A stretch of 64,000 nt of DNA from DASUBV01 sp963725175. Lineage in GTDB: Bacteria > Actinomycetota > Actinomycetes > Streptosporangiales > Streptosporangiaceae. Within the stretch, counting starts at the first letter, position 1; every line of letters starts with the position of its first letter. This document shows positions 16,341 to 24,640 of the stretch, one piece after another. Under the pieces are notes generated by a model that saw only the letters and a list, made by a program, of their open reading frames with translations, was not told where the DNA came from and did no database searches. Both the position numbers and the translations under genes were made by a program. The stretch is taken from the NCBI GenBank assembly GCA_963725175.1, contig CAVRXH010000006.1, positions 6,572,001 through 6,636,000 on the forward strand, written 5' to 3'.

Positions 16341-16921
16341 CCATGAACCGCTGGGCAGCGCCTGGCTCCGTCTTCGCGCCGGTCATCGCGGCCGTGCCGC
16401 CCGGCACCGAGTGGTGCGGATTCGGCAACGCGCTGATCGCCATGGCGGACTGCGTCCCGCACGCCATGCACGCCTACCGGGTCAAGCGGCCGGGCACCCT
16501 CAGGCGGATCACGGAGGTCCGGGAGCGGATGCTCCTCACCGTCACCGGGCAGGACGCCGCCCCGTTCTCGGTGCGCGCCCTGCTGATCGACAAGCCGCCA
16601 GGCCGGAAGGCGGAGCACCTGGCCGCGATCCGGATGTGGGAGCTGGGCATGACCCGGCTGAAGGACGGGCTGTGCGGCCCGGCGATCCCCGACGACTTCG
16701 ACTCCGCGATCCTGCAGGTCTCGAAGTTCCGGATCAGCAAGCTCGGGCTGGCTGGCGCGCCCCAGCTCGCGCTGCTCCGGCACCTGTGGGCGCAGGCCGT
16801 GCTGGCCGCGTCGCCCGACGCGATCGTGTTCGGCGGCCAGCATGACTGGCAGGACGCCTGGTGGACCGAGCAGATCGCCAGGGACGAGCTGACAACCCAG
16901 GAAGAGGAAGCCCGATGCTGA
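16337..16921 (+). CDS. Hypothetical protein, second gene of the accessory operon
   Basis: The product has 194 residues, starting VTMNRWAAPGSVFAPVIAAVPPGTEWCGFGNALIAMADCVPHAMHAYRV. The first third is mildly hydrophobic. The remainder is helical with QDAAPFSVRALLIDKPPGRKAEHLAAIRMWELGM, and the end is acidic (DELTTQEEEARC). The GTG start is chosen because it forms a GTGA overlap with the preceding stop. No family is recognised; Cys and Trp content suggest a folded enzyme-like or structural domain rather than a secreted protein. Confidence 0.6.
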   Translation: MTMNRWAAPGSVFAPVIAAVPPGTEWCGFGNALIAMADCVPHAMHAYRVKRPGTLRRITEVRERMLLTVTGQDAAPFSVRALLIDKPPGRKAEHLAAIRMWELGMTRLKDGLCGPAIPDDFDSAILQVSKFRISKLGLAGAPQLALLRHLWAQAVLAASPDAIVFGGQHDWQDAWWTEQIARDELTTQEEEARC

Positions 16922-17172
16922 TTCCCGTGCCCTTCTGGCTGGCCATCGCCCTCGGCGTGATCGGCGTGATCTTCTGGGTCGCCGAGCAGCCGAAAAAGGC
17001 GCGGCAGCGCCGGGAGGCCCAGCAGACGAGGGCCAGGCTGCGCGCGGACCTGGCGGATCCGCCACCCGCGTCGCGGCTGCCCTACGGGATGAGCGACGTC
17101 CCGGCTGACCCCGGCGGCACGGCGCCTGGCGCGGCGACCGGGTCCGCCGAGCCGGGCAGCGGAACCGGCTAG
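16915..17172 (+). CDS. Small single-pass membrane protein, third gene of the accessory operon
   Basis: The product has 85 residues: an N-terminal membrane helix (LIPVPFWLAIALGVIGVIFWVA), a basic segment (EQPKKARQRREAQQTRARLRADL) that may be a coiled coil, then a Pro/Gly/Ala tail. The start overlaps the preceding gene by seven bases. Its TAG stop and the stop of the convergent J-domain gene share the tetranucleotide CTAG at 17169-17172, leaving no intergenic space or terminator between the two operons. Function unknown. Confidence 0.6.
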   Translation: MLIPVPFWLAIALGVIGVIFWVAEQPKKARQRREAQQTRARLRADLADPPPASRLPYGMSDVPADPGGTAPGAATGSAEPGSGTG

Positions 17173-17621
17173 CGCCAGGCGCCCCGCAGGGCGGTAATGA
17201 TCGCGCCGCAGCTCAGCGCGATGGGCGCGGGCTGCCAGCCGCCGATGGCGAAGACCGCGGCGCAGAACCCGGCGCCCGCCAGCACCCGGACGGCGAGCCG
17301 GCCGGGGCGGCGGATGGTCAGGCGGGTCCAGGCGATGCCGCCGGAGCGACCGGCCCGGGGGCGCGCGCGGAGGTCTGCCAGCGCCTCGGTGCGGCCGAAC
17401 GGGGTCCGCAGCACGGTGTAGGCGGCGGCCGCGTCGGCGAACGCGGCCGGGTCGCCGCCGTCTGGCCGGTCGGGATGGGTCGCGGCGGCGGCGCGCCGCC
17501 AGGCGGCACGCACGTCGTCGTCGGTGAGCGTGGTCCCGGCCGCGAGCCCGAGCACGGCGAACGGGTCGGCCGGGCCAGTCCGTCCGCGGGGCCCTCGCCA
17601 CGGGAGCCGCGAGCGGGTCAC
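17169..17621 (-). CDS. J-domain (DnaJ-like) protein with C-terminal membrane helices
   Basis: The J-domain spans about residues 18-75. It includes DPFAVLGLAAGTTLTDDDVRAAWRRAAAATHPDRPDGG with the essential HPD at 49-51, which stimulates Hsp70 ATPase. A linker and two hydrophobic helices (about 108-145) follow, placing the J-domain at the membrane. There is no Gly/Phe or zinc-finger region, so it is a class C J-protein. Its ATG lies inside the end of a larger ATPase gene upstream (4-bp overlap), so the two are co-translated. A chaperone role in assembling that ATPase complex is inference. Confidence 0.75.
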   Translation of the reverse strand: MTRSRLPWRGPRGRTGPADPFAVLGLAAGTTLTDDDVRAAWRRAAAATHPDRPDGGDPAAFADAAAAYTVLRTPFGRTEALADLRARPRAGRSGGIAWTRLTIRRPGRLAVRVLAGAGFCAAVFAIGGWQPAPIALSCGAIITALRGAWR

Positions 17622-19597
17622 GGCCGGGCCGCCTGCCGCCGGGAACCGCCGGTGACCGCCGGGTCGCGGCAGACCGCAGGCTCGGGGCCGAAAGCGGCGT
17701 CCAGCAGCGGTGTCACGTCGGCCAGCGACCCGCGGCCGTCTGGCCGCCCCGCCGTCAGTCCCGCCGGCCCCGCCGTCAGTCCCGCTAGCGCTGCCGCCGT
17801 CGGCCCTGGCCGCGCCGCCTGCTGGCCGCGCAGCGCGGGCGCGTCCACCGCGAGCCGGCTGACCTGGATGTAGGTGACACCGCCCCGGTACAGGTAGGCC
17901 GCCTGGCCGACGTCAAGGCCGCGGATCAGCGCCGGGTCCGCGACCGGCTGATCGCGCAGCCGGGCGCTGCCAGAACGGCTCCAGCGCGGGTACCCGGTCA
18001 GCTCGCGGCTGGTGTCCAGGGCCGGGGCCTGGCCGGCCAGCGCGGTCACCGGCTCGGGATGCGGGGTGCGCAGCAGCCACACACCGCCCTCGGCGGCCGA
18101 CACGATCCGGTACCTGTCGTCCTCCTCCGGGGCCAGCCCGTGCCAGGACTGCGCGGAGACCTGCACGGCCAGCCCGAGCGACCTGGCCCGCTCGTACAGC
18201 CCGGCGACCGGCAGGCGGCGGGCCACCGCGCTGAACTCATCCACCGCCAGCAGCACCTCACGGTCGCCGGGGCCGCTGGTGACGTAGCTGGCCAGCAGGT
18301 CGGTCACGGCGCGGGCCTGCGCCTCGGCGACGGCCGCCTCGGTGGTGCCCTCCAGGATGACGTACCAGGCATCGGCGGCGGCGAAGCCGCCAGGGCCATC
18401 CAGGCCGGGCCCCAGCCGCCGGAACAGCGTCCGGTAGCGCAGCGCGACATCGGTGACCTGGCGCCGCGCCGAGCCGATCAGCGCCAGGCTGGCGGCGTCG
18501 CCGGCCTGATGCGCGCGGGCCAGCCAGCCCGCGTCAAGCCGGGCCAGGAAGTCCTCGCTGGAGGCCGGCGGGCCGCACGGGGCGCCGACCGCCAGCGCGA
18601 CCACGGCGTCGAGGATGTCGGCGTAGTACGCGGCGCCGCCGGTGCCGTGCTCCACCAGGTCCACCAGGGTGGTGATGAGCTGGCCAGGCGGCAGGTCCCA
18701 CAGCGACAGGCTCGCCTCATCCGGCCAGATGGCGACGGCGGCCGCGCCCGCGTCACGCTGCACCCGGCGGAACCGCTCGGCGATCCGCCTGGCGTCCCTG
18801 CCGCCCTTGCAGTCCAGCACCACCAGCAGCGGCGGGCGGCCAAGCCCGGCCGCGTGCCGGCGCAGCGCGGTGGCCATGAACGCGGCCCACAGCCGCAGCA
18901 GCAGCGTTGTCTTGCCGGTCCCGGTGCCGCCGATCACCACCTGGTGCGAGCGCAGCCGCTGGTAGGGCAGCCGGGCCAGGCCGTCGTCCAGGTCGCCCGC
19001 CGGCCGCCGCCCGGCGGTGCGGATCACCGCGCCGGTCACCACGTCGCCGGCCGCCGTGGTCAGCGGCACGGCGCCCGGCGCGGAGATCCTCGCCCTGGCG
19101 GCTCTCGCCTGATGGCGCCACTGCCGCCGGTCGAACGCGACGCCAGAGGCGGGCGACGCACCGCCCGCCGCCGTCGCCATCGCCGCGATGCGGTAGGCCC
19201 AGGCAGCGCCGCCCGCCGCGATCCCGGCCGGGATGGCCAGCGGCGCGACGGCGATCGCGGCGCGCGGGTAGTCGCCGGCCGCCGTCAGGTGCCAGGCCGC
19301 GACCCAGGCCAGGTACGGGGCGGCGAGCACCGGCCGCCAGGCGTGCCGGGCGATGCCCGTCGCGGCCAGCCAGATCGCCGGCACCGGCAGCAGCCACAGC
19401 GCCGCCCGGTACAGCCGGGCCGGCGGCCAGCCGCCCAGCCAGGCCACCCAGTAGCTGACCGCGGCGGTGAGCGTGACCGGCGCCGCGACCACCAGCACGG
19501 CGGCCAGCGCGAGCCGCGCCAGCGTCCGGGCCGCCAGCCGGGCGGCGGCCCGCCTGAGACCTGGCCGGGCGCCGTCCAGGCCCGCGCGGCGGGTCAT
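17618..19597 (-). CDS. HerA/FtsK-superfamily membrane ATPase (conjugation coupling protein-like)
   Basis: Of 659 residues, the first 150 contain about four membrane helices. The ATPase domain has Walker A VVIGGTGTGKTTLLL (223-230), a first Asp segment LLVVLDCKGGRDARRI, the Walker B EVLLAVDEFSAVAR and the sensor-like VSAQSWHG. This layout (N-terminal membrane anchor plus DNA-motor ATPase) matches TraB/TraD/VirD4 or FtsK-like translocases of actinobacterial integrative elements. The ATG at 19597 overlaps the stop of the preceding gene (ATGA). The C-terminal 80 residues are Ala/Gly/Pro-rich with a repeated LTAG motif. Whether it moves DNA between cells is not shown here. Confidence 0.75.
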   Translation of the reverse strand: MTRRAGLDGARPGLRRAAARLAARTLARLALAAVLVVAAPVTLTAAVSYWVAWLGGWPPARLYRAALWLLPVPAIWLAATGIARHAWRPVLAAPYLAWVAAWHLTAAGDYPRAAIAVAPLAIPAGIAAGGAAWAYRIAAMATAAGGASPASGVAFDRRQWRHQARAARARISAPGAVPLTTAAGDVVTGAVIRTAGRRPAGDLDDGLARLPYQRLRSHQVVIGGTGTGKTTLLLRLWAAFMATALRRHAAGLGRPPLLVVLDCKGGRDARRIAERFRRVQRDAGAAAVAIWPDEASLSLWDLPPGQLITTLVDLVEHGTGGAAYYADILDAVVALAVGAPCGPPASSEDFLARLDAGWLARAHQAGDAASLALIGSARRQVTDVALRYRTLFRRLGPGLDGPGGFAAADAWYVILEGTTEAAVAEAQARAVTDLLASYVTSGPGDREVLLAVDEFSAVARRLPVAGLYERARSLGLAVQVSAQSWHGLAPEEDDRYRIVSAAEGGVWLLRTPHPEPVTALAGQAPALDTSRELTGYPRWSRSGSARLRDQPVADPALIRGLDVGQAAYLYRGGVTYIQVSRLAVDAPALRGQQAARPGPTAAALAGLTAGPAGLTAGRPDGRGSLADVTPLLDAAFGPEPAVCRDPAVTGGSRRQAARP

Positions 19598-20457
19598 GCC
19601 CGGGCCGCCGCGCGCGGCGCGCCCGGCCTCGGGAGCAGGGCCGCGGGCGGCACGGCGCGGATCTCGACCCGCGCGGCGCTCGCCGTGTCCAGCCCGGCGC
19701 GGGCGCGGGCCACGGTGCGCGCGGCGGCCGGGGAGCACAGGTAGAGCACCCGGTGATGGCGGGCCGGCTCGCCGGGCACCGCCGCCTCGCCGGCCGGGAC
19801 GCCATAGTCCCCGGTCCTGGTGAGCAGCTCGTGCATGATCGCGGCGGTCCTGGCCACGGTCTTAGGGGTCAGCTCGACCTCGATCGCCCAGCACTCGCCC
19901 GCCCAGGCGAGCCCAGTCGCCGTCCCGGCCGGGAATTCCGGCCAGTGCACCTCGCCATCGGGCAGGTGATCCCGGCCGCCGAGCCGTCCGCCCAGCCGGG
20001 CCCGGATCCGCCGCTCGCCGCGCCACCAGGCGCCGTTCGCCAGGTAACCGGGCGCGGCCTCCAGGGCCAGCCGGACGGCGGTGACCGCGCGGATGTGCGC
20101 CAGCCGGGACAGCGCGGGGGCGGCCGGGGCGTAGGGCAGGCCGCAGGTCGCCAGGCCGGCCTTGGTCAGCCAGACCCACCGGGCGCCGGGACCGAGCCTG
20201 CCCGTCTCGGCCAGCCCGTCGCGCACCCAGCGGGCCGCGATCGTGCTGGCCCGGCGGTCGGCCACCGCGAGCAGGGCCGCGAGCTGGTCGAGCTGGAGCC
20301 CGTACATCTCGGCCGCGAACACCAGCGCCGCGCCGTGGCCGGGCGGCGCGGACGCGGCGGGGCCGGATGGGACGGGGCCGGATGCGACGGGTCCTGATGC
20401 GACGGGTCCTGATGCGGCGGCTAACCGGGAATCTGCCGCGCCTGCTGCCCGAATCAC
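19594..20457 (-). CDS. Winged-helix replication-relaxation-like protein
   Basis: An N-terminal low-complexity stretch made of repeated A-S-G-P-V units is followed by a winged-helix segment (LQLDQLAALLAVADRRASTIAARWVRDGLAETGRLGPGARWVWLTKAGL). A nuclease-like alpha/beta domain comes next, with EVHWPEFPAGTATGLAWAGECWAIEVELTPKTVART. This arrangement resembles Replic_Relax family proteins found on actinobacterial mobile elements, where they are linked to plasmid replication or transfer; assignment is by pattern. The E-V-E-L-T-x-K motif recalls a PD-(D/E)xK-type active site. GTG start at 20457; a 13-bp palindrome lies eight bases upstream. It is the first gene of the minus-strand operon with the ATPase and J-domain genes. 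Confidence 0.6.
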   Translation of the reverse strand: MIRAAGAADSRLAAASGPVASGPVASGPVPSGPAASAPPGHGAALVFAAEMYGLQLDQLAALLAVADRRASTIAARWVRDGLAETGRLGPGARWVWLTKAGLATCGLPYAPAAPALSRLAHIRAVTAVRLALEAAPGYLANGAWWRGERRIRARLGGRLGGRDHLPDGEVHWPEFPAGTATGLAWAGECWAIEVELTPKTVARTAAIMHELLTRTGDYGVPAGEAAVPGEPARHHRVLYLCSPAAARTVARARAGLDTASAARVEIRAVPPAALLPRPGAPRAAARA

Positions 20458-20464
20458 CCCCCTA

Positions 20465-20477
20465 TCACATCATGTGA
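20465..20477. promoter_or_regulatory. Palindromic operator candidate TCACAT-C-ATGTGA
   Basis: This perfect 6-1-6 inverted repeat lies eight bases upstream of the GTG of the winged-helix gene. Its position suggests a repressor site controlling the replication-relaxation/ATPase/J-domain operon. The binding protein is not identified; no regulator gene of GntR or XRE type is adjacent. Confidence 0.45.
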
Positions 20478-20682
20478 CGCCGCCATTTCAACCGGTGTCC
20501 GGAATGGCCGCCCAGGATGGAGCGACCCGCCGGAGGTTCGCGTGAGCACTGGTGCCCGTGCTGGCAGTAGGGCACAATGACGAGCGAAGCGCAGCATCGG
20601 TGATTTCGCAGGCGGCGCCCGTTCCTGTACCTGGCGAGTGCGTTGGGGAAGACGTACCTGGTCGGCTACAGGGAGGTCGAGC

Positions 20683-21264
20683 GTGTCTGCACGTGGAGTG
20701 CTGCAGGTTCACTGTGCCCCCCCGGCACTGTGCCCGCATATCGAGTGGGCAGTGGCGGGGGTCCTTGGCGTGCCTGTCAGCCTGGCGTGGGTCGATCAGC
20801 CCGCGGCGCCCGGCGCCGTCCGCGCTGAGCTCGACTGGCAGGGCCGGGCGGGCGCCTCCGGCGCGATCACCTCGGCGCTGGCCGGCTGGAACCGGCTGCG
20901 CTTCGAGGTCACCGAGGACGCCAGCCCCGGCTGTGACGCGGTCCGCTACAGCTACACCCCTGCCCTGGGCACGTTTACCGCCGTCGTCGCGGCCAACGGG
21001 GACATCATGATCCCGGAGGGGCGGCTGCGCGCTGCCATGTCCCTGGCCGCGTCGTCGCGGGACGGCTCGGGGCACGACGATCTCGGCGACGACGAGGAGC
21101 TCGGCAGCCTGCGGGACCTGCACGAGGGCCGCCATCCGGCGATCGGCGGATCGCTGGAGGCCGAGCTGACCCTGCTGCTCGGCCAGCCGTGGGACGACGA
21201 GCTTGAGCCGTTCCGGCACGCCGGCGCGGGCGCCCCGGTCCGCTGGCTGAACGCCACTGGCTGA
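20683..21264 (+). CDS. DUF3145 family protein
   Basis: The actinobacterial DUF3145 signature is clear: ARGVLQVHCAPPALCPHIEWAVAGVLGVPVSLAWVDQPAAPGAVRAEL, then GWNRLRFEVTEDASPGCDAVRYSYTPALGTF and GDIMIPEGRLRAAM, ending with an acidic LGQPWDDELEPFRHAG block. Length of 193 aa is usual. The GTG at 20683 has GGAGG six bases upstream. The family is nearly universal in actinobacteria; its function is unknown. It marks the return to core genome after the 15.3-20.5 kb element. Confidence 0.9.
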   Translation: MSARGVLQVHCAPPALCPHIEWAVAGVLGVPVSLAWVDQPAAPGAVRAELDWQGRAGASGAITSALAGWNRLRFEVTEDASPGCDAVRYSYTPALGTFTAVVAANGDIMIPEGRLRAAMSLAASSRDGSGHDDLGDDEELGSLRDLHEGRHPAIGGSLEAELTLLLGQPWDDELEPFRHAGAGAPVRWLNATG

Positions 21265-21316
21265 GCACGGGCACCTCCCGCCCCGCGGGCGGCTCGCACG
21301 GTCCGCCCGCCGCGCG

Positions 21317-21361
21317 TTCAGCGAGCTTTCAGGTTCAGCCGGCTTTCAGGGAACTATCAGG
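21317..21361 (+). promoter_or_regulatory. Tandem 17-bp direct repeats upstream of the HtrA-like protease
   Basis: TTCAGCGAGCTTTCAGG (21317-21333) is followed immediately by TTCAGCCGGCTTTCAGG (21334-21350) and a partial unit GAACTATCAGG (21351-21361). The two full copies differ at two positions. Head-to-tail repeats of this kind are typical response-regulator sites, and envelope-stress two-component systems (for example MprAB in mycobacteria) control HtrA-type proteases. A link to such a regulator is inference. Confidence 0.5.
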
Positions 21362-21443
21362 TCCAGGCCGCAGGTTCCGTCCAGCTTCATCGCCGAGCAT
21401 CAAGGTGAGCGCAAAGACCGCACTCGGCGAAGGGATGTCAGTC

Positions 21444-22715
21444 ATGAGCACCGGTCACGGAAGCTACCAGGGCAGCGGCCAGCCCGCTGCTAGCTGGCCG
21501 GGCGAAAGCTACCAGGGCGCCGGGTATCCCGCTCCTGGCCAGCCGGGCGGGGGCTACGCCGGCCCCGGCTACCCGGGCGGCGGTTACCCAGGCGGGGGCT
21601 ACCCCGGTAACCCCGGCGGCGGCCGGGGCCGGGCACCGCGCCGCCGGATGATCGGCGCGATAGCCGCCGCCGTCATCGCGTTCGCGGGCGGCGCCGGGGT
21701 CACCGCCTGGTCGGTGGGGCTGCCGGGCGGGGGACTGGCCGCGGCGCTCGGCGGGCAGCCGGTGCTCAGCACCTCGGCGATCGTGTCCAAGACCGACCCG
21801 GCGGTGGTGGACATCGTGGCCGCCCTCGGCGGCGAGGGCGCCGAGTCGGCCGGCACCGGGATCGTGCTGACCTCCTCGGGCGAGGTGCTGACCAACAACC
21901 ACGTGATCGACGGCGCGACCTCGATCCACGTCACCGACGTCGGCAACGGCGAGACCTACACCGCGACCGTGACCGGCTACGACGTCACTCGCGACGTCGC
22001 CGTGCTGAAGCTGTCCGGCGCCTCGGGCCTGGCCACCGCGTCGATCGGCAAGTCAGGCGGCGTCAGCGTCGGCCAGAAGGTCGTGGCGATCGGCAACGCC
22101 GGCGGCCGCGGCGGCGACCCGTCGGTCGCCACCGGCCAGGTGACCGGGCTCAACGCGGCGATCACCGCCGTTGACCAGGGCTCTGGCAGCTCGGAGCGGC
22201 TGACCGACATGATCCGCACCGACGCCGACATCCAGCCGGGCGACTCCGGCGGCCCGCTGCTGAACACCGCCGGGCAGGTCATCGGCATCAACACCGCGGC
22301 CGGCAGCGCGCAGTCGCAGACCTCGGCCGACGGCGTGCAGGCGTTCGCGATCCCGATCAGCCGCGCGATGAACGTCGCCGGCCAGATCGAGTCGGGCACC
22401 GCGAGCGCGACCGTGCATATCGGCGCGACGGCGTTCCTCGGCATCGGGGTCTCCAGCCAGAGCGGCTTGCCCGGCGGCACGGCCAGCGGCGCGCAGGTGG
22501 CCGGCATCGTGGCCGGGACCGCGGCGGCCAGGGCCGGGATCACCGCCGGGGACACCATCACCGGGGTCGCGGGCAAGACCGTCACCTCGGCTACCGATCT
22601 GCGGAACGAGATGACCACCCTGCATCCCGGCCAGCGGGTGACCGTCACCTGGGTCAGCCAGTCCGGGCAGCAGCAGTCGGCTAGCGTGGTCCTGGGCAGC
22701 GGGCCTGCTGCCTGA
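21444..22715 (+). CDS. HtrA/DegP-like S1C serine protease with PDZ domain, membrane-anchored
   Basis: The product has about 423 residues. A cytoplasmic Gly/Tyr/Pro-rich tail with GYPGGGYPGGG repeats (1-65) and a basic RRRM lead into one membrane helix (about 70-92). An extracytoplasmic trypsin-like domain follows, with the catalytic triad His in LTNNHVIDG, Asp in TRDVAVLKL and Ser in QPGDSGGPLL, then a C-terminal PDZ domain (GIVAGTAAARAGITAGDTITGVAGKTV). Such proteases degrade misfolded envelope proteins. The ATG at 21444 is preferred because AAGGGA lies 8 nt upstream; a GTG at 21405 would add 13 residues. Tandem repeats upstream suggest two-component control. Confidence 0.9.
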   Translation: MSTGHGSYQGSGQPAASWPGESYQGAGYPAPGQPGGGYAGPGYPGGGYPGGGYPGNPGGGRGRAPRRRMIGAIAAAVIAFAGGAGVTAWSVGLPGGGLAAALGGQPVLSTSAIVSKTDPAVVDIVAALGGEGAESAGTGIVLTSSGEVLTNNHVIDGATSIHVTDVGNGETYTATVTGYDVTRDVAVLKLSGASGLATASIGKSGGVSVGQKVVAIGNAGGRGGDPSVATGQVTGLNAAITAVDQGSGSSERLTDMIRTDADIQPGDSGGPLLNTAGQVIGINTAAGSAQSQTSADGVQAFAIPISRAMNVAGQIESGTASATVHIGATAFLGIGVSSQSGLPGGTASGAQVAGIVAGTAAARAGITAGDTITGVAGKTVTSATDLRNEMTTLHPGQRVTVTWVSQSGQQQSASVVLGSGPAA

Positions 22716-22740
22716 TCCAGTAACTTACTTCGCTCAGCGT

Positions 22741-22768
22741 GGCGCCCTCCGGAATGCCGGGGGGCGCC
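22741..22768 (+). terminator. Hairpin downstream of the HtrA-like gene
   Basis: GGCGCCCTCCGG and CCGGGGGGCGCC form a 12-bp stem with one G-T wobble around an AATG loop. It lies 25 bp after the protease stop and 17 bp before the next ATG. No T-run follows, which is usual for high-GC actinobacterial terminators. Confidence 0.5.
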
Positions 22769-22785
22769 CGCTCGTTGGGACCGCC

Positions 22786-23733
22786 ATGCCGCTTACCGTC
22801 GTCGCCACCGCCTTCGGCGGGCCCGAGGTGCTGTCCGTCATCGACCAGCCGGTCCCCGCGCCGGGTCCCGGCGAGGCCCGGATCCAGGTCCGGGCCATCG
22901 GGACCAACCCGGTGGACTACAAGTCCTACAGCGGGCAGTACGGCGCCGACCCGGCCCGGCTGCCGCTGCGGGTGGGCTCGGAGGCGGCCGGCGTGGTCAC
23001 GGCCGTCGGCCCCGGCGCGGCCGGCCCGGCCGGCCAGGTCGCGGTGGGCGATGAGGTCATCGCGTTCCGCGCGCCCGGCGCTTACGCGGCGGAGCTGGTG
23101 GTGCCCGCCTCGGCGCTGGTGCCCAGGCCCGCCACCCTGGACTGGCCGCAGGCGTCCGGCCTGCTGCTGACCGGGGTCACCGCCTGGCACGCGCTGACCG
23201 CGGCCAGCGTCGGGGACGGCGACACGGTGCTGGTCAACGGCGCGTCCGGCGGCGTCGGCCTGATGGCCGTCCAGCTCGCCGTGCTGCGCGGCGCCCAGGT
23301 GATCGCCACGGCCAGCCCGGTCAACCACGACCTGCTGCGCACCCTCGGCGCGATACCGGTGGCCTACGGCCCCGGCCTGGCCGACCGGGTCCGCGCGGCC
23401 GCGCCCGGCGGCGTGCACGCGGCGCTGGACCTCGTCGGCACCGACGAGGCCGTGGACACCTCGCTGGCGCTGGTCCCCGACCGGGGCCGCATCGCCACCA
23501 TCGCCGCGTTCGGCCGCGGGCCCGAGCTGGGCATCAAGGTGCTCGGCGGCGCGCCTGGCGCCGACCCCGGCACCGAGGTCCGCGACGCAGCCCGGCTGGA
23601 GCTGGCCAGGCTGGCCGGCGAGGGCGCGCTCAGCGTCCTGGTCAGCCAGACGTTCCCGCTGGCGCAGGCCGCCGAAGCGCACGTGGCGCTGCGGGCCGGG
23701 CACGTCACCGGCAAGATCGCGCTGATCCCGTAG
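22786..23733 (+). CDS. NADP-dependent quinone oxidoreductase-like medium-chain dehydrogenase
   Basis: This zinc-free MDR protein has 315 aa. The GroES-like domain contains GTNPVDYKSYSGQYG and LPLRVGSEAAGVVTAVGPGA; the Rossmann domain carries VLVNGASGGVGLMAVQLAVLRGAQVIATAS. The motifs place it with quinone oxidoreductases/zeta-crystallins that reduce quinones or enones with NADPH. The structural and catalytic zinc cysteines of alcohol dehydrogenases are absent. The substrate is unknown. It overlaps the following methyltransferase by one base (TAGTG). Confidence 0.85.
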   Translation: MPLTVVATAFGGPEVLSVIDQPVPAPGPGEARIQVRAIGTNPVDYKSYSGQYGADPARLPLRVGSEAAGVVTAVGPGAAGPAGQVAVGDEVIAFRAPGAYAAELVVPASALVPRPATLDWPQASGLLLTGVTAWHALTAASVGDGDTVLVNGASGGVGLMAVQLAVLRGAQVIATASPVNHDLLRTLGAIPVAYGPGLADRVRAAAPGGVHAALDLVGTDEAVDTSLALVPDRGRIATIAAFGRGPELGIKVLGGAPGADPGTEVRDAARLELARLAGEGALSVLVSQTFPLAQAAEAHVALRAGHVTGKIALIP

Positions 23734-24590
23734 TGCCGCCCGCCGGGGAGCCGGACGGCCAGGCAGCCAGCCGGCCAGACGGCCAGGCAGACGGCCAGGC
23801 AGACGGGGAGTACCGGCTCTACCAGGACCTGGCCCCGTGGTGGCCGCTCATCTCGCCGCCCGAGGAGTACGCGGCCGAGGCCGCCTGCCTGGCCAGGACG
23901 CTGCGCGCGGCCGGCCAGCCCGCGGGAACCGCGCTGGACCTGGGCAGCGGCGGCGGCCACGTGGCGCTGCACCTGCGCGCGGCGCTGGAGATGACGCTGG
24001 TCGACCTGTCGCCGGCGATGCTGGCGGTGTCCAGGCGGCTCAATCCCGGCTGCGAGCACGTGCGGGGCGATATGCGCCGCATCCGGCTTGGCCGGCCGTT
24101 CGACGTGGTGCTGGTGCACGACGCCGTGGACTACATGATCACGGAGGCCGACCTGGCCGCCGTCATCGCGACCGCCTTCGCGCACTGCCGGCCTGGCGGC
24201 ACCGCCCTGTTCGTGCCCGACCACACCGCCGAGTCATACCGGCCAGGCCAGGGCACCGGCGGCGGCAGCGACGGGTCAGGGCGGCAGGCCAGCTTCCACG
24301 AGCAGGTGTCCGACCCCGATCCAGGTGACTCGTGGATCGAGGTGGCGTACGAGTTCCGGCTCAGGTCCGCTGCCGGCGGGGTTCAGCTGATCCGCGAGAC
24401 ACACCGGCTGGGCGCGTTCGGCCACCGGCAGTGGCTGGACCTGCTCGCCGGGGCCGCCTTCGCGGCCTGCGCCGCCGGCACCGCGGCACCGCCGTCACCG
24501 CCCGCCGCGCCCGGCCTGGCCGCGCTGGCGGCCGCGGCGGCCGGGCCGGGCCAGCCGCGCAACCTGTTCATCGCCCAGCGCCCCGCCTGA
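23733..24590 (+). CDS. Class I SAM-dependent methyltransferase
   Basis: An N-terminal tail made of repeated D-G-Q-A units (bases 23750-23810) is followed by YRLYQDLAPWWPLISPPEEYAAEA, then motif I ALDLGSGGGHVALHL, motif II MTLVDLSPAMLAVSRRLN, VRGDMRRIRLGRPFDVVLVHDAV and FAHCRPGGTALFVPDHT. These are standard SAM-binding elements of a class I methyltransferase. The GTG start at 23733 overlaps the preceding stop, so the pair is translationally coupled. The substrate cannot be inferred. The last 40 residues are Ala/Pro-rich. Confidence 0.8.
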   Translation: MPPAGEPDGQAASRPDGQADGQADGEYRLYQDLAPWWPLISPPEEYAAEAACLARTLRAAGQPAGTALDLGSGGGHVALHLRAALEMTLVDLSPAMLAVSRRLNPGCEHVRGDMRRIRLGRPFDVVLVHDAVDYMITEADLAAVIATAFAHCRPGGTALFVPDHTAESYRPGQGTGGGSDGSGRQASFHEQVSDPDPGDSWIEVAYEFRLRSAAGGVQLIRETHRLGAFGHRQWLDLLAGAAFAACAAGTAAPPSPPAAPGLAALAAAAAGPGQPRNLFIAQRPA

Positions 24591-24640
24591 CGCCCCGGCC
24601 CGGCACCCCGCGCCTGGCTGTGACCGGCGCCGGTCGGCGG

